A DNA stretch of 64,000 nucleotides from Rhizobacter sp. (GCA_019635355.1 JAHBZQ010000001.1:3968001-4032000), one strand, 5' to 3'. Positions 51,431 to 60,109 are shown, numbered from the stretch's first letter. Translations and numbers: made by a program. Notes: generated by a model from the letters alone, not told the origin.

Positions 51431-52308
51431 ACGCTGCACGCTCGCTGGGCTTGCGCGCAGGCCTGCTCTCGGCTGTGCTCCTGCTCGTGCTGCTGGCCGT
51501 GTGGCACGTGGCCACGCTCAGCAGTGCGCCCGTCGCGACGGCCGCACCGGCGCTCACGCCCGAGCAGATCGAGTACGCCAAGTTGATGGGCAAGGATCCA
51601 TCGGCCGGTGGCGCGCCCGCCGCGAAGTCGGGCTTCCCGACGCTCGCGCAAATGGGCAGCACGATCGCGAAGCACCTGTCGCAGCCGTCCTACGACAACG
51701 GCCCCAACGACAAGGGCATCGCGCTGCAGCTCGGCTACTCGCTGGCGCGGGTGGGCCTGGGCTACCTGCTCGCCGCGCTGGTCGCCATTCCGCTCGGCTT
51801 CGTGATCGGCATGAGCCCGCTGGTCTACCGCGCGCTCGACCCGTTCATCCAGGTGTTGAAGCCCATCTCGCCGCTGGCGTGGATGCCGCTCGCGCTCTAC
51901 ACGATCAAGGACTCGTCGATCAGCGGCATCTTCGTGATCTTCATCTGCTCGGTGTGGCCGATGCTGATCAACACCGCCTTCGGCGTGGCGAGCGTGCGGC
52001 GCGAGTGGCTCAATGTGGCGCGCACGCTGGAGGTGACGCCGCTGCGGCGTGCGTTCGAAGTCATCTTGCCGGCGGCCGCGCCCACCATCCTCACCGGCAT
52101 GCGCATCAGCATGGGCATCGCCTGGCTCGTGATCGTGGCGGCCGAGATGCTGGTGGGTGGCACGGGCATCGGCTACTTCGTGTGGAACGAGTGGAACAAC
52201 CTGTCGCTGCCGAACGTAATCTTCGCGATCCTGACCATCGGCGTCGTCGGCATGTTGTTGGACCTGATGTTCGCCAGGCTGCAAAAGGCGGTGACCTATG
52301 TCGACTGA
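51427..52308 (+). CDS. ABC transporter permease (NrtB-like)
   Basis: A 293-residue inner-membrane permease. TM1 (about 12-30) is followed by a 70-residue periplasmic or loop segment, then five helices in the binding-protein-dependent-transport fold. The EAA-type coupling segment is GVASVRREWLNVARTLEVTP. Typical NrtB-class ends (AILTIGVVGMLLDL) are present. The start overlaps the binding-protein stop codon; the next gene overlaps its end by 11 bp. Confidence 0.92.
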   Translation: MNAARSLGLRAGLLSAVLLLVLLAVWHVATLSSAPVATAAPALTPEQIEYAKLMGKDPSAGGAPAAKSGFPTLAQMGSTIAKHLSQPSYDNGPNDKGIALQLGYSLARVGLGYLLAALVAIPLGFVIGMSPLVYRALDPFIQVLKPISPLAWMPLALYTIKDSSISGIFVIFICSVWPMLINTAFGVASVRREWLNVARTLEVTPLRRAFEVILPAAAPTILTGMRISMGIAWLVIVAAEMLVGGTGIGYFVWNEWNNLSLPNVIFAILTIGVVGMLLDLMFARLQKAVTYVD

Positions 52309-53173
52309 GAGCTTTCTGAAAATCGAAGGTCTGGCCAAGCGCTACGGCGACAGCACCGTCTTCGACAGCGTCAACTTCGACATCCGCCAGGGCGAGTTCG
52401 TCTGCATCATCGGCCACAGCGGCTGCGGCAAGACGACCATCCTCAACGTGCTGGCGGGCCTCGAGCAGGCGAGCGAGGGCCATGTGTTCATGGACAACCG
52501 CGAGATCGCCGGCCCGAGCCTGGAGCGCGGCGTGGTGTTCCAGGGCCATGCGCTGATGCCCTGGCTCACGGTGCGCGCCAACATCGCGTTTGCGGTGCGC
52601 AGCAAGTGGCCGCTGTGGAGCCGTGCGCAGGTCAACGAGCACGTGGAGAAATACGTGGCGATGGTGGGCTTGTCTGCTGCCATCGACAAGAAGCCCTCGG
52701 CGCTGTCGGGCGGCATGAAACAGCGGGTGGGCATTGCGCGGGCGTTTGCGATCCAGCCGCGCATGCTGCTGCTCGACGAGCCTTTCGGCGCGCTGGATGC
52801 GCTCACGCGCGGCACCATTCAAGACGAGCTCTTGCGCATCTGCGCCGAGACGCACCAGACCGTCTTCATGATCACGCACGACGTGGACGAAGCCATCCTG
52901 CTGGCCGACCGCATCCTGCTGATGAGCAACGGCCCGCAGGCGCGTGTGGCCGAGATCGTGAAGAACACGATGCCGCGAGAGCGTGAGCGTGCGAGCCTGC
53001 ACCACGACCCGCAGTACTACCGCATCCGCAACCACCTGGTCGACTTTCTCGTGGCGCGCTCGAAGGAGCTGTCGCACGGCAAGGCGCCGGTGCAGCCGCC
53101 CGAGGTGAGCCCGGGCCTGCACGAACCGCTTCCAGAACCCCCGCCGCGCATGCCCTTGCATCGCGTGGCTTGA
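52298..53173 (+). CDS. ABC transporter ATPase (NrtD-like)
   Basis: A 291-residue cytoplasmic ATPase. Walker A is GHSGCGKTT near 40-48, the signature is LSGGMKQRVGIARAF, Walker B is MLLLDEPFGALDALTR and the switch His is in ITHDVDEA. It belongs to the nitrate/sulfonate/cyanate-type ATPases. The start overlaps the permease gene by 11 bp. It completes the importer; no separate NrtC-type fusion is present. Confidence 0.93.
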   Translation: MSTESFLKIEGLAKRYGDSTVFDSVNFDIRQGEFVCIIGHSGCGKTTILNVLAGLEQASEGHVFMDNREIAGPSLERGVVFQGHALMPWLTVRANIAFAVRSKWPLWSRAQVNEHVEKYVAMVGLSAAIDKKPSALSGGMKQRVGIARAFAIQPRMLLLDEPFGALDALTRGTIQDELLRICAETHQTVFMITHDVDEAILLADRILLMSNGPQARVAEIVKNTMPRERERASLHHDPQYYRIRNHLVDFLVARSKELSHGKAPVQPPEVSPGLHEPLPEPPPRMPLHRVA

Positions 53174-53199
53174 TCGATCTCTCAACGAAGGAGCAGAAG

Positions 53200-53643
53200 A
53201 TGAGCCGTCTCGACGTCACCGAAAAAATCGTCGCCACCAAGGTGGCCAAGGGCCTCAAGTGGTCGGACGTGGCCGCCAAGGTCGGCCTGAGCAAGGAGTG
53301 GGTCACCGCCGCCTGCCTCGGGCAGATGACGCTGGATGCGAAGCAGGCCGGCATCGTCGGCGAGATCTTCGGCCTCACCGATGCCGAGCAGAAGTGGCTG
53401 CAGGTCGTGCCGTACAAGGGATCGCTGCCGACCAGCGTGCCGACCGATCCGCTGATCTACCGCTTCTATGAGCTCGTGAACGTGTACGGCACGACCTTCA
53501 AGGAGCTGATCCATGAAGAGTTTGGCGACGGGATCATGAGCGCGATCGATTTCAAGATGGACCTGACCCGGGAGGCCGACCCGAAGGGCGATCGCGTCAG
53601 CATCAACATGTCCGGCAAGTTCCTCCCATACAAAACGTACTGA
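53200..53643 (+). CDS. cynS: Cyanase CynS
   Basis: A 147-residue cyanate hydratase. It converts cyanate and bicarbonate to ammonia and CO2. The N-terminal helix-turn-helix-like part is KGLKWSDVAAKVGLSKEWV, and the catalytic segment has DPLIYRFYELVNVYGTT (Arg, Glu) followed by SAIDF (Ser). AAGGAG precedes the start; a TTG ten codons earlier is less likely. It is 26 bp after the ATPase gene, in the same operon. No carbonic anhydrase, a common partner, is nearby. Confidence 0.97.
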   Translation: MSRLDVTEKIVATKVAKGLKWSDVAAKVGLSKEWVTAACLGQMTLDAKQAGIVGEIFGLTDAEQKWLQVVPYKGSLPTSVPTDPLIYRFYELVNVYGTTFKELIHEEFGDGIMSAIDFKMDLTREADPKGDRVSINMSGKFLPYKTY

Positions 53644-53645
53644 TC

Positions 53646-54113
53646 ATGGAAAGCCGGCCGCCCGTTCCTCCGTTTACTGCCGAGACCGCGCGGCAGAAAG
53701 TGAGGCTTGCCGAAGATGCGTGGAACTCGCGTGACCCGGACCGCGTGGTCGGGGTCTACACGCCGGACACGCGCTGGCGCAACCGGGCGGAGTTCCCGGT
53801 CGGCCGCGAGGAGGTGCATGCGTTCCTGTCGCGCAAATGGGCGCGCGAGCTCGATTACCGGCTGATCAAGGAGCTGTGGGCCTTCGACGGTGCGCGCATC
53901 GCGGTGCGCTTCGCCTACGAGTGGCACGACGACTCGGGCCAGTGGTATCGCAGCTACGGCAACGAGAACTGGGAGTTCACCCCGCAAGGGCTGATGGCCT
54001 GGCGCCACGCCAGCATCAACGACCTGCCCATCCGCCCCGAGCAGCGGCTCTTCCACTGGCCGCTCGGCCGCCGGCCGGATGAGCACGCGGGTCTGAGCGA
54101 ACTCGGGCTCTGA
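53646..54113 (+). CDS. DUF1348 (SnoaL/NTF2-like) family protein
   Basis: A 155-residue protein of the DUF1348 family, an NTF2/SnoaL-like fold. Family segments are KVRLAEDAWNSRDPDRVVGVYTPDTRWRN-like (to 20 residues, AEDAWNSRDPDRVVGVYTPD), LIKELWAFDG and NENWEFTPQGLMAWRHASIND. No function is established. It starts 2 bp after the cynS stop, so it is probably the last gene of the cyanate operon. Confidence 0.88.
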   Translation: MESRPPVPPFTAETARQKVRLAEDAWNSRDPDRVVGVYTPDTRWRNRAEFPVGREEVHAFLSRKWARELDYRLIKELWAFDGARIAVRFAYEWHDDSGQWYRSYGNENWEFTPQGLMAWRHASINDLPIRPEQRLFHWPLGRRPDEHAGLSELGL

Positions 54114-54173
54114 TTCAAAGGACTCCCGAAGGGCGCGAGCGAACCCGGCGGCGCTGGCCTACGATGCGGGGCC

Positions 54174-54581
54174 ATGCGCCCTTTGCATCACCTGAGCTCC
54201 CGAGGTCAGCGCCTGCTGTGGATGTTGGCCGGGCTGGTCAGCCTGGTGGTGGGGTTCATCGGCATCTTCCTGCCGCTGCTGCCGACCACGCCGTTCGTGC
54301 TGTTGGCGGCGTTCTGTTTCTCGCGTGGCAGCAAGCGCATGGAGGCTTGGCTCGTCCATCACCCGCGATTCGGCCCGATGGTGCAGGCCTGGCGGCGCCA
54401 CCGCGCGGTGCCCTTGCGGGCCAAGCAACTCGCCACCGTGATGATGGCCGCCAGTGCGATCGGCACTTGGTTCGTGGTGCACTCGCCGTGGCGGTGGGCG
54501 CCCGCCATCGTCTGCACCTGCGTGGCGCTGTGGCTCTGGAGCCTGCCCACCACCCCCGCCGCGCCGCCTGCCGACGACTGA
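54174..54581 (+). CDS. YbaN family (DUF454) membrane protein
   Basis: A 135-residue inner-membrane protein with three predicted helices (about 12-45, 87-105 and 110-125). The family motif GFIGIFLPLLPTTPFVLLAA followed by FCFSRGSKR and HPRFGPMVQAWRRHRAV is clear. YbaN proteins have no known activity. It is 60 bp after the DUF1348 gene and may be separate from the cyanate operon. Confidence 0.92.
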   Translation: MRPLHHLSSRGQRLLWMLAGLVSLVVGFIGIFLPLLPTTPFVLLAAFCFSRGSKRMEAWLVHHPRFGPMVQAWRRHRAVPLRAKQLATVMMAASAIGTWFVVHSPWRWAPAIVCTCVALWLWSLPTTPAAPPADD

Positions 54582-54693
54582 ACGGCGGCGACCCCGGTTC
54601 AGGGGGGACCCTTCCGACAACGTGTGCTTTCACACGGCGCGGCACAGGCGTACCGTTGAACAATCTGACGGTGCAGCCGATAACGATCCCGAC

Positions 54694-55806
54694 ATGAATC
54701 GAGCCGTTTTCACCTCGTGGGCCGATGCCCTGCTGGGCACCGACCGGAACCAGCGCGTGCGCATGACGCAGGCGCTGGTGGCGAGCGGCATCTATACGGC
54801 CCTCACCGGCATCATGGGCCTGGGCGTGCTGCTCGGGCTCGTCGAGCCGCGCCCGGCGGCGGCGCTCGCCGTCACGGTGCTCGGTGTGTCGGCGGTGTTC
54901 CTCGTGCTCATCCGCAGCGGCGCCAACCTGCGCTTTGCCTCCGACCCGGCGCTCACGCAGGCGCAGGGCTTCTTCTGCGTGCTGGCCGCCTGCGCGTGTT
55001 ACGTCATCGCCGGGCCGTTCCGCGGCGCGATCCTCATGACGGTGGTGATCGGCCAGGTGTTCGGCATCTTCGCGCTCACGCCGCGCCAGGCCCGCCGCAT
55101 GGCCACGCTCGGGGTGGCGGCCCTGGGCGTCACGATGACGGCCGGCGCGTTCGCCGACCCGGTGCGCTTCCCGCCCCGCGTCGAGCTGCTCAACTTCCTG
55201 CTCATCGTGCTGATGCTGCCGACCATCGGCTGGCTGACCGGCACGCTCAGCGCCATCCGCAACAAGCTGCGCCTGCAGAAGGTGCAGCTCGAAAACGCCC
55301 TGCAGCAAAACCGCCTGCTGGCCACGCAGGACGAACTCACCGGCCTGTCGAACCGGCGCCACATGACCACCCTGCTCGTGGCCGAGCGCGGGCGCCAGCA
55401 GCGCAACCGCATGCCGATCAGCATGGTGCTGATGGACATCGACCACTTCAAGCGCATCAACGACAGCTGCGGCCACCAGGCCGGCGACCAGGTGCTGCAG
55501 ATCTTTGCCGACGTCATCACCCACGGCCTGCGAACGGGCGATGCGCTGGCGCGCTGGGGCGGCGAGGAGTTCCTGCTGATGCTGCCCAACACCACCGCCG
55601 AAGACGCGCTCATCTGCGTGGAGCGCATGCGCGGCCAGCTGGCCGCTCGCAGCTTCGAGCACATCGCCCCGAAGCTGACCGTGACGTTTTCCGCAGGCAT
55701 CGGCGTGTGCACGGTCGACGACCGCACCGACGCCATCATCGAGCGCGCCGACCGCGCCATGTACCGCGCCAAGACCTCGGGCCGCAACCGTACCGTCGTG
55801 GCCTGA
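54694..55806 (+). CDS. Diguanylate cyclase (GGDEF), intact active site
   Basis: A 370-residue membrane protein. The N-terminal membrane domain (about 20-190) is homologous in layout to that of 28759-29874. The GGDEF domain (about 205-370) has DELTGLSNRRHM, MDIDHFKRIND and GGEEF at 289-293, with the I-site RTGD five residues before. It should make c-di-GMP with product inhibition. No partner is visible. The gap to the next gene (132 bp) shows nothing clear. Confidence 0.92.
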   Translation: MNRAVFTSWADALLGTDRNQRVRMTQALVASGIYTALTGIMGLGVLLGLVEPRPAAALAVTVLGVSAVFLVLIRSGANLRFASDPALTQAQGFFCVLAACACYVIAGPFRGAILMTVVIGQVFGIFALTPRQARRMATLGVAALGVTMTAGAFADPVRFPPRVELLNFLLIVLMLPTIGWLTGTLSAIRNKLRLQKVQLENALQQNRLLATQDELTGLSNRRHMTTLLVAERGRQQRNRMPISMVLMDIDHFKRINDSCGHQAGDQVLQIFADVITHGLRTGDALARWGGEEFLLMLPNTTAEDALICVERMRGQLAARSFEHIAPKLTVTFSAGIGVCTVDDRTDAIIERADRAMYRAKTSGRNRTVVA

Positions 55807-55938
55807 AAAGGGGCCGCTGGCGGGAAATGTGCCCGCACCTCGCGAGCGCATGCCCACATCGGCCCGTCGTGCTTGCTCAAGAAAGCCCGGGCAATGGCCG
55901 ATACATCAGGCATCCCCTGAACGCTGGACCCGCCTGCC

Positions 55939-56148
55939 ATGCAACCCGATTACAGCCCGTCTCTCGAAGGCCCGACGCAGCCCTATGTCGACCTGACCGA
56001 CCCGCTCGAGGTCGCCCGCTGGTCCTGGCTGCTCGACGTGCCCGACCACCAGATCCACCACGCCGTGCGGCTGGTGGGCAACAACGGCGACGCCGTGGCG
56101 CACTACATCGAGCTCTACGGCCGCCCGGCCGGCCGAGCCCGGCACTGA
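55939..56148 (+). CDS. DUF3606 family small protein
   Basis: A 69-residue soluble protein matching DUF3606: RWSWLLDVPDHQIHHAVRLVGNN near residue 25-50, then an AHYIELYGR end. Members are small, widespread in proteobacteria and without a known role. A hairpin with a short T-run follows at 56217-56240. Confidence 0.8.
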   Translation: MQPDYSPSLEGPTQPYVDLTDPLEVARWSWLLDVPDHQIHHAVRLVGNNGDAVAHYIELYGRPAGRARH

Positions 56149-56185
56149 AGCGAACGCTGGCACGAAGCTCGCTTTCCAGCCGCTC

Positions 56186-56240
56186 GAGCGCTTCAACCGC
56201 GTTTGAAGTGCTCGCCAACCGACCGGGTACGTCGGTTTTG
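56186..56240 (+). terminator. Two hairpins after the DUF3606 gene
   Basis: The first hairpin is GAGCGCTTCAA (56186-56196) with TTGAAGTGCTC (56203-56213), loop CCGCGT, one G-T wobble pair. The second is AACCGAC (56217-56223) with GTCGGTT (56231-56237), followed by TT. The second looks like a weak intrinsic terminator, the first a transcript-protecting stem. Confidence 0.45.
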
Positions 56241-56254
56241 CTGCTGGAAATCAC

Positions 56255-56377
56255 ATGACTGACAAACAACGTCATCGCCACCACCATGCACCCCACGGCT
56301 TTCTGCCGAACTGGGCGCTGGTGATGTTTGCGGCCGGCGCCATCCTCGTGGCGACCCTGGCGCGCACGCTGATCTGA
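56255..56377 (+). CDS. 40-residue His-rich single-pass membrane protein
   Basis: A short ORF starting MTDKQRHRHHHAPHGF, followed by one hydrophobic helix (about residues 19-39, NWALVMFAAGAILVATLART). The N terminus has six His residues and could bind metal. It has a weak GGAAAT site upstream. It could be a small membrane protein or chance; the clear membrane helix, isolated position and starting codon favour a gene. Not recognised as a named family. Confidence 0.5.
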   Translation: MTDKQRHRHHHAPHGFLPNWALVMFAAGAILVATLARTLI

Positions 56378-56484
56378 ACGATTAGCCTGACCCTCCTCCT
56401 CCACGGGCGCACCGGCCCGGGGCGGCAAGCGGCTTGCATTGAAGATGCCGGCACGTGTCGCCACGCACTGTTTGGAGGATGGCC

Positions 56485-56898
56485 ATGGACGAGTACACCG
56501 CCCAATTGGTGAAGGAAAGCTGGGACCTGGTCGAGCCCATCGCTCCCCGGGCCGCCGAACTCTTCTACGCCAACCTCTTCCGGCTCGACCCGTCGCTCAA
56601 GCCGCTCTTCACCGGCGACATGGTGGTGCAGGGCGAGAAGCTGATGAAGATGATCGGCGTGGCGGTGGGCCTGCTGGGCCAGCCCCAGCTCCTGCTGCCG
56701 GCCTTGCAGACCCTCGGCCGGCGCCATGCCGACTACGGCGTGCGCGACGACCACTACGACACCGTGGGCACGGCCCTGCTGGCCACGCTGCAGCAAGGCA
56801 TCGGCGTCGCCTTCACGCCCGAGGTGCGCGAGGCCTGGATCGATGTCTACGGGGTCTTGTCGCGCACCATGAAGGAAGCGGCGCGGGTGGCCGCCTGA
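56485..56898 (+). CDS. Bacterial haemoglobin (Vitreoscilla-type)
   Basis: A 137-residue single-domain globin. The CD-corner Phe is in LFTGDM; the distal Gln is in VVQGEKLM; the proximal His is in LGRRHADYGV. These match VHb/flavohaemoglobin-like globins that bind O2 and NO. No reductase domain, so it is not Hmp. Start 56485 is favoured since GGAGG sits six bases before it; ATG at 56479 has no spacing. No FNR box was found by eye. Confidence 0.92.
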   Translation: MDEYTAQLVKESWDLVEPIAPRAAELFYANLFRLDPSLKPLFTGDMVVQGEKLMKMIGVAVGLLGQPQLLLPALQTLGRRHADYGVRDDHYDTVGTALLATLQQGIGVAFTPEVREAWIDVYGVLSRTMKEAARVAA

Positions 56899-56905
56899 GC
56901 GGCGC

Positions 56906-58051
56906 TCACTTCGGCAACAAGGCCCACATGCGCAGCGGCTGCTTCATGCGGCCGGCCTGCTGCTCGGCGGTGTCGCCCCAGCCCCAGAAATAGTCGGCCC
57001 GCACCGCGCCGACGATCGCGCTGCCGGTGTCTTGCGCCATCACCAGGCGGCGCAGCGGCGTGCTCGCGAGCGGCTCGGTGGTGTCGAGCCAGACGGGGGT
57101 GCCGTAGGGCACGCTCTGCGCGTCGACCGCGATGGAGCGGCCGGGCGTGAGCGGCACGTTCTGCGCGCCCTTGGGGCCGAGCGCCGGGTCGGGCAGGGCT
57201 TCTTCGCGGAAGAAGACGTAGCGCGGGTTGGCCCACAGCATCTCGTCGAGCCGCTTCGGGTTGGCCCGCGCCCAGGCCTTGATGGCGGGCCAGGAGGCTT
57301 CACCCGCGCGCAGCTCGCCCTGGTCGATGAGCCACTTGCCGACCGAGCGGTAGGGGTGGTCGTTGTGCCCGGCGTAGGCCACACGCAGCAGCTTGCGCTG
57401 GCCGTTGGCTTCGGTGAGCTGCAGGCGGCCCGAGCCCTGGATCTGCAGCACCAGCGCATCGAGCGGGTCGGCCACGAAGGCGATGGCGTTGCCGCGCAGC
57501 GCGGCCTGTGCAGCGGGCTGGGTGGCGATCTGCTGGCGCGTCCAGTAGGGCTTGCGGGTGGCGAGGTCGGCCGGCACGCCGTGCAGCGGGATGCGGAAGC
57601 TGCCACCCGCCACGCGCCGGGCTTCGACCAGCGGCTCGAAGTAGCCGGTGATGAGGCCTTCGGTGGCACTGTCGGCCGTCTCCACGCGCCAGGGCTGCAT
57701 GCGCTGCTGCACCCAGGCGCGCGCCGAGGCGTTGGAGGCCGGGGTGACGTTGCGCGCGTCGAGGCAGATGCGCGCCCACTCGAGCGGCGGTTTGTCGCAG
57801 CCGCGTTGCAGCGCCGGCCACCACTCCATCAGGGCATCGGACTCCCAGCCGGGCAGTTCCGACCAGTCGGCCTTCACCCAGCGCGAGCGGTTGCGCTGCA
57901 TCACCACGGGCGGTGTGGTGCCCGGCTTGTCGACCGCGGGCGGGGTCATGACCGGGGGCGGCGGGCTCACAGGACCACTCGCGCAGGCGGTGAGCACTCC
58001 TAGAATCGCCGCCGCTGCAAAACGGCGGAAGCCGAACGGGATCGTCATCAT
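56906..58051 (-). CDS. mltA: Membrane-bound lytic murein transglycosylase A
   Basis: A 381-residue lipoprotein. The lipobox LTAC is near residues 20-23, followed by a Pro-rich linker and the MltA barrel domain (GLITGYFEPLVEARR; SGRLQLTEANGQ) and the 3D domain with AQDTGSAIVGAVRADYFWGWG and its Asp residues. It cleaves peptidoglycan glycan strands to 1,6-anhydromuropeptides. The start (58051 or 58048) overlaps the start codon of the divergent 44-residue ORF. Confidence 0.93.
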   Translation of the reverse strand: MMTIPFGFRRFAAAAILGVLTACASGPVSPPPPVMTPPAVDKPGTTPPVVMQRNRSRWVKADWSELPGWESDALMEWWPALQRGCDKPPLEWARICLDARNVTPASNASARAWVQQRMQPWRVETADSATEGLITGYFEPLVEARRVAGGSFRIPLHGVPADLATRKPYWTRQQIATQPAAQAALRGNAIAFVADPLDALVLQIQGSGRLQLTEANGQRKLLRVAYAGHNDHPYRSVGKWLIDQGELRAGEASWPAIKAWARANPKRLDEMLWANPRYVFFREEALPDPALGPKGAQNVPLTPGRSIAVDAQSVPYGTPVWLDTTEPLASTPLRRLVMAQDTGSAIVGAVRADYFWGWGDTAEQQAGRMKQPLRMWALLPK

Positions 58052-58184
58052 GGGTTTGTTGTTGCTCGAAGCGCTGGCGGCGCTCGGGGTGTTGGTGCTG
58101 ATCGTGTGGTGGACCATGTTCTCGGGACGCAAGGGCGGTGAACGCCAGGAGCGTGGCGACGAGGCCGACGGCGATGAGAGCTGA
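58050..58184 (+). CDS. 44-residue single-pass membrane protein
   Basis: A short ORF: MGLLLLEALAALGVLVLIVWW, then TMFSGRKGGERQ and an acidic tail. One N-terminal helix, then a charged cytoplasmic end; no known function. I recall small proteins of this pattern in Burkholderiales, which supports a gene. It overlaps the mltA start by two bases and ends 15 bp from the cysE stop. Confidence 0.6.
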   Translation: MGLLLLEALAALGVLVLIVWWTMFSGRKGGERQERGDEADGDES

Positions 58185-58199
58185 AAGACGAGCGCGGGT

Positions 58200-58997
58200 T
58201 CAGCCGCCGCCGTCGAGATCGATGTGCTGGTCCATGTCGAGCGCCGGCTGATCGACACGCGGCGTGCCCACCACGCGCGCCGGCACACCCACCACCGTCT
58301 TGTGCGGCGGCACCTCGTCGAGCACCACGCTGCCCGCGCCCACCTTGGCGCCGTCGCCGACGCGGATGTTGCCGAGCACCTTGGCCCCGGCACTGAGCAG
58401 CACGCCGCGGCCGATCTTCGGGTGGCGGTCGCCCGTCTCCTTGCCGGTGCCGCCGAGCGTCACGCCTTGCAGGATGGAGACGTTGTCACCCACCACCGCC
58501 GTCTCGCCGATCACGACGCCGGTGGCGTGGTCGATGAAGACACCGGCCCCGACCACGGCCGCCGGGTGGATGTCGACCGCGAACACTTCCGACGCGCGTC
58601 CCTGCAGGCACTGCGCGAGCGCCTTGCGGTTGCGGCCCCAGTACCAATGCGCGATGCGATGCGTCTGCAGCGCGTGGAAGCCCTTGTGATTGAGGACGGG
58701 GTTGACGCTCGACCCGGCGGCCGGGTCGCGCTCGCCGATGGCGGCGAGGTCGGCGCGGGCGAGCTGGCCGATCTGCGGCTCGGCCTGCAGCGCATCGCGC
58801 ACGAGCGTGCGCAGGTCGTCGACGGGCAGCTCGGCAAACGCGAGCTTGTGGGCCAGCAGCTCCGCCAGTGCAGCTTCCAGCGAAGGTTGGTCGAGGATCA
58901 CCGCGTGCAGCAGTCGCGCGAGCACCGGCTCGGCGCTCGCGAGCTGAGAGGCGTCGGTGCGCAGTGCCTGCCAGATCGGATCGACCGGAGCGTTCAT
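58200..58997 (-). CDS. cysE: Serine O-acetyltransferase CysE
   Basis: A 265-residue enzyme that acetylates serine for cysteine synthesis. The helical N domain (about 1-140) is followed by the left-handed beta-helix with hexapeptide repeats: HPAAVVGAGVFIDHATGVVIG, NVSILQGVTLGGTG and AKVLGNIRVGDGAKVGAGSVV. It is the standard length. It is 8 bp downstream of apaG on the minus strand. Confidence 0.95.
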   Translation of the reverse strand: MNAPVDPIWQALRTDASQLASAEPVLARLLHAVILDQPSLEAALAELLAHKLAFAELPVDDLRTLVRDALQAEPQIGQLARADLAAIGERDPAAGSSVNPVLNHKGFHALQTHRIAHWYWGRNRKALAQCLQGRASEVFAVDIHPAAVVGAGVFIDHATGVVIGETAVVGDNVSILQGVTLGGTGKETGDRHPKIGRGVLLSAGAKVLGNIRVGDGAKVGAGSVVLDEVPPHKTVVGVPARVVGTPRVDQPALDMDQHIDLDGGG

Positions 58998-59005
58998 GCG
59001 CGCGC

Positions 59006-59380
59006 TCAATGCAAGGTCGACGGGACCGACAGCGAGAACTCGGGCACGGCCGCGTCGAAAGGCCGTGCGTCTTCGGTCATGCAGAAGAAGGTGCCGCGCA
59101 TGCTGCCTTGCGGTGTGTGGATCCGCGTCCAGCTCGTGTACTCGAAACGCTCGCCTGGTTTCAGCAGCGGCTGCTGGCCGACGACGGCGAGCCCGCGCAC
59201 TTCTTCGACGTGGCCGCGTGCATCGGTGATCACCCAATGGCGCGCGATGAGCTGTGCGGTGATGTCGCCGGTGTTGACGATCTGGATGGTGTACGCATAG
59301 GCATGCACGCCTTGCTCGGGGTCTGCCTGTTCAGGCAGGGGGCGCACGCTGACGCTGCAGGTGAATTCGGGCTTGGCCAT
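59006..59380 (-). CDS. apaG: ApaG protein
   Basis: A 124-residue protein of the ApaG/DUF525 family. Family segments are YAYTIQIVNTGDITAQLIARHWVITD (up to HWVITDARG), and GERFEYTSWTRIHTPQGSMRG. ApaG binds phosphates and affects Co2+ resistance and motility in Salmonella. It is divergent from rpe (35 bp) and adjacent to cysE, an arrangement common in Burkholderiales. Confidence 0.95.
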   Translation of the reverse strand: MAKPEFTCSVSVRPLPEQADPEQGVHAYAYTIQIVNTGDITAQLIARHWVITDARGHVEEVRGLAVVGQQPLLKPGERFEYTSWTRIHTPQGSMRGTFFCMTEDARPFDAAVPEFSLSVPSTLH

Positions 59381-59415
59381 CGTTCGATTCTAGGGAGGCT
59401 CCTAAAATCCTTCGG

Positions 59416-60102
59416 ATGAGCACGCCCACCTACCGCATCGCCCCCAGCATCCTCTCTGCCGATTTCGCCCGCCTGGGCGAGGAGGTGCGCAACGTGATCG
59501 CGGCCGGCGCCGACTGGATCCATTTCGACGTGATGGACAACCACTACGTGCCCAACCTGACCTTCGGGCCGATGATCTGCGAGGCGCTGCGCAAGCACGC
59601 CGCGCGCGCCGATGGCACCGCGGTGCCGATCGACGTGCATTTGATGGTGCAGCCGGTCGACTCGCTCGCGCAGGCCTTCTGCAAAGCGGGGGCGGACCTG
59701 GTGAGCTTCCACCCCGACGCCAGCACGCACGTGGACCGCACGCTGCAGCTCATCAAGGCCGAGGGCAAGCAAGCCGGGCTCGTGTTCAACCCGGCCGAGC
59801 CGCTCGATGTGCTGGAGTGGGTGATCGACAAGGTCGACCTCATCCTGATCATGAGCGTCAACCCCGGCTTCGGCGGGCAGAGCTTCATTCCGAGCGCGCT
59901 CAGGAAGATCGAGCAGGCCCGCAAGATCATCGAGAAGAGCGGGCGCGACATCCGCCTCGAAGTCGACGGGGGCATCAAGGTCGACAACATCCGCCAGGTG
60001 GCCGATGCCGGCGCCGACACCTTCGTGGCCGGCAGCGCGATCTTCGGCAAGCCCGACTACAAGGGTGTGATCGACGCGATGCGCATGCAGCTGGCGCGCT
60101 GA
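59416..60102 (+). CDS. rpe: Ribulose-phosphate 3-epimerase
   Basis: A 228-residue (beta/alpha)8 enzyme interconverting ribulose 5-phosphate and xylulose 5-phosphate. Metal ligands are in DVMDNHYVPN (His, Asp) and VHLMV, and the phosphate site in MSVNPGFGGQ and VDGGI. Sits 7 bp before gph, with which it likely shares a transcript. Confidence 0.97.
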   Translation: MSTPTYRIAPSILSADFARLGEEVRNVIAAGADWIHFDVMDNHYVPNLTFGPMICEALRKHAARADGTAVPIDVHLMVQPVDSLAQAFCKAGADLVSFHPDASTHVDRTLQLIKAEGKQAGLVFNPAEPLDVLEWVIDKVDLILIMSVNPGFGGQSFIPSALRKIEQARKIIEKSGRDIRLEVDGGIKVDNIRQVADAGADTFVAGSAIFGKPDYKGVIDAMRMQLAR

Positions 60103-60109
60103 ACGGCCG

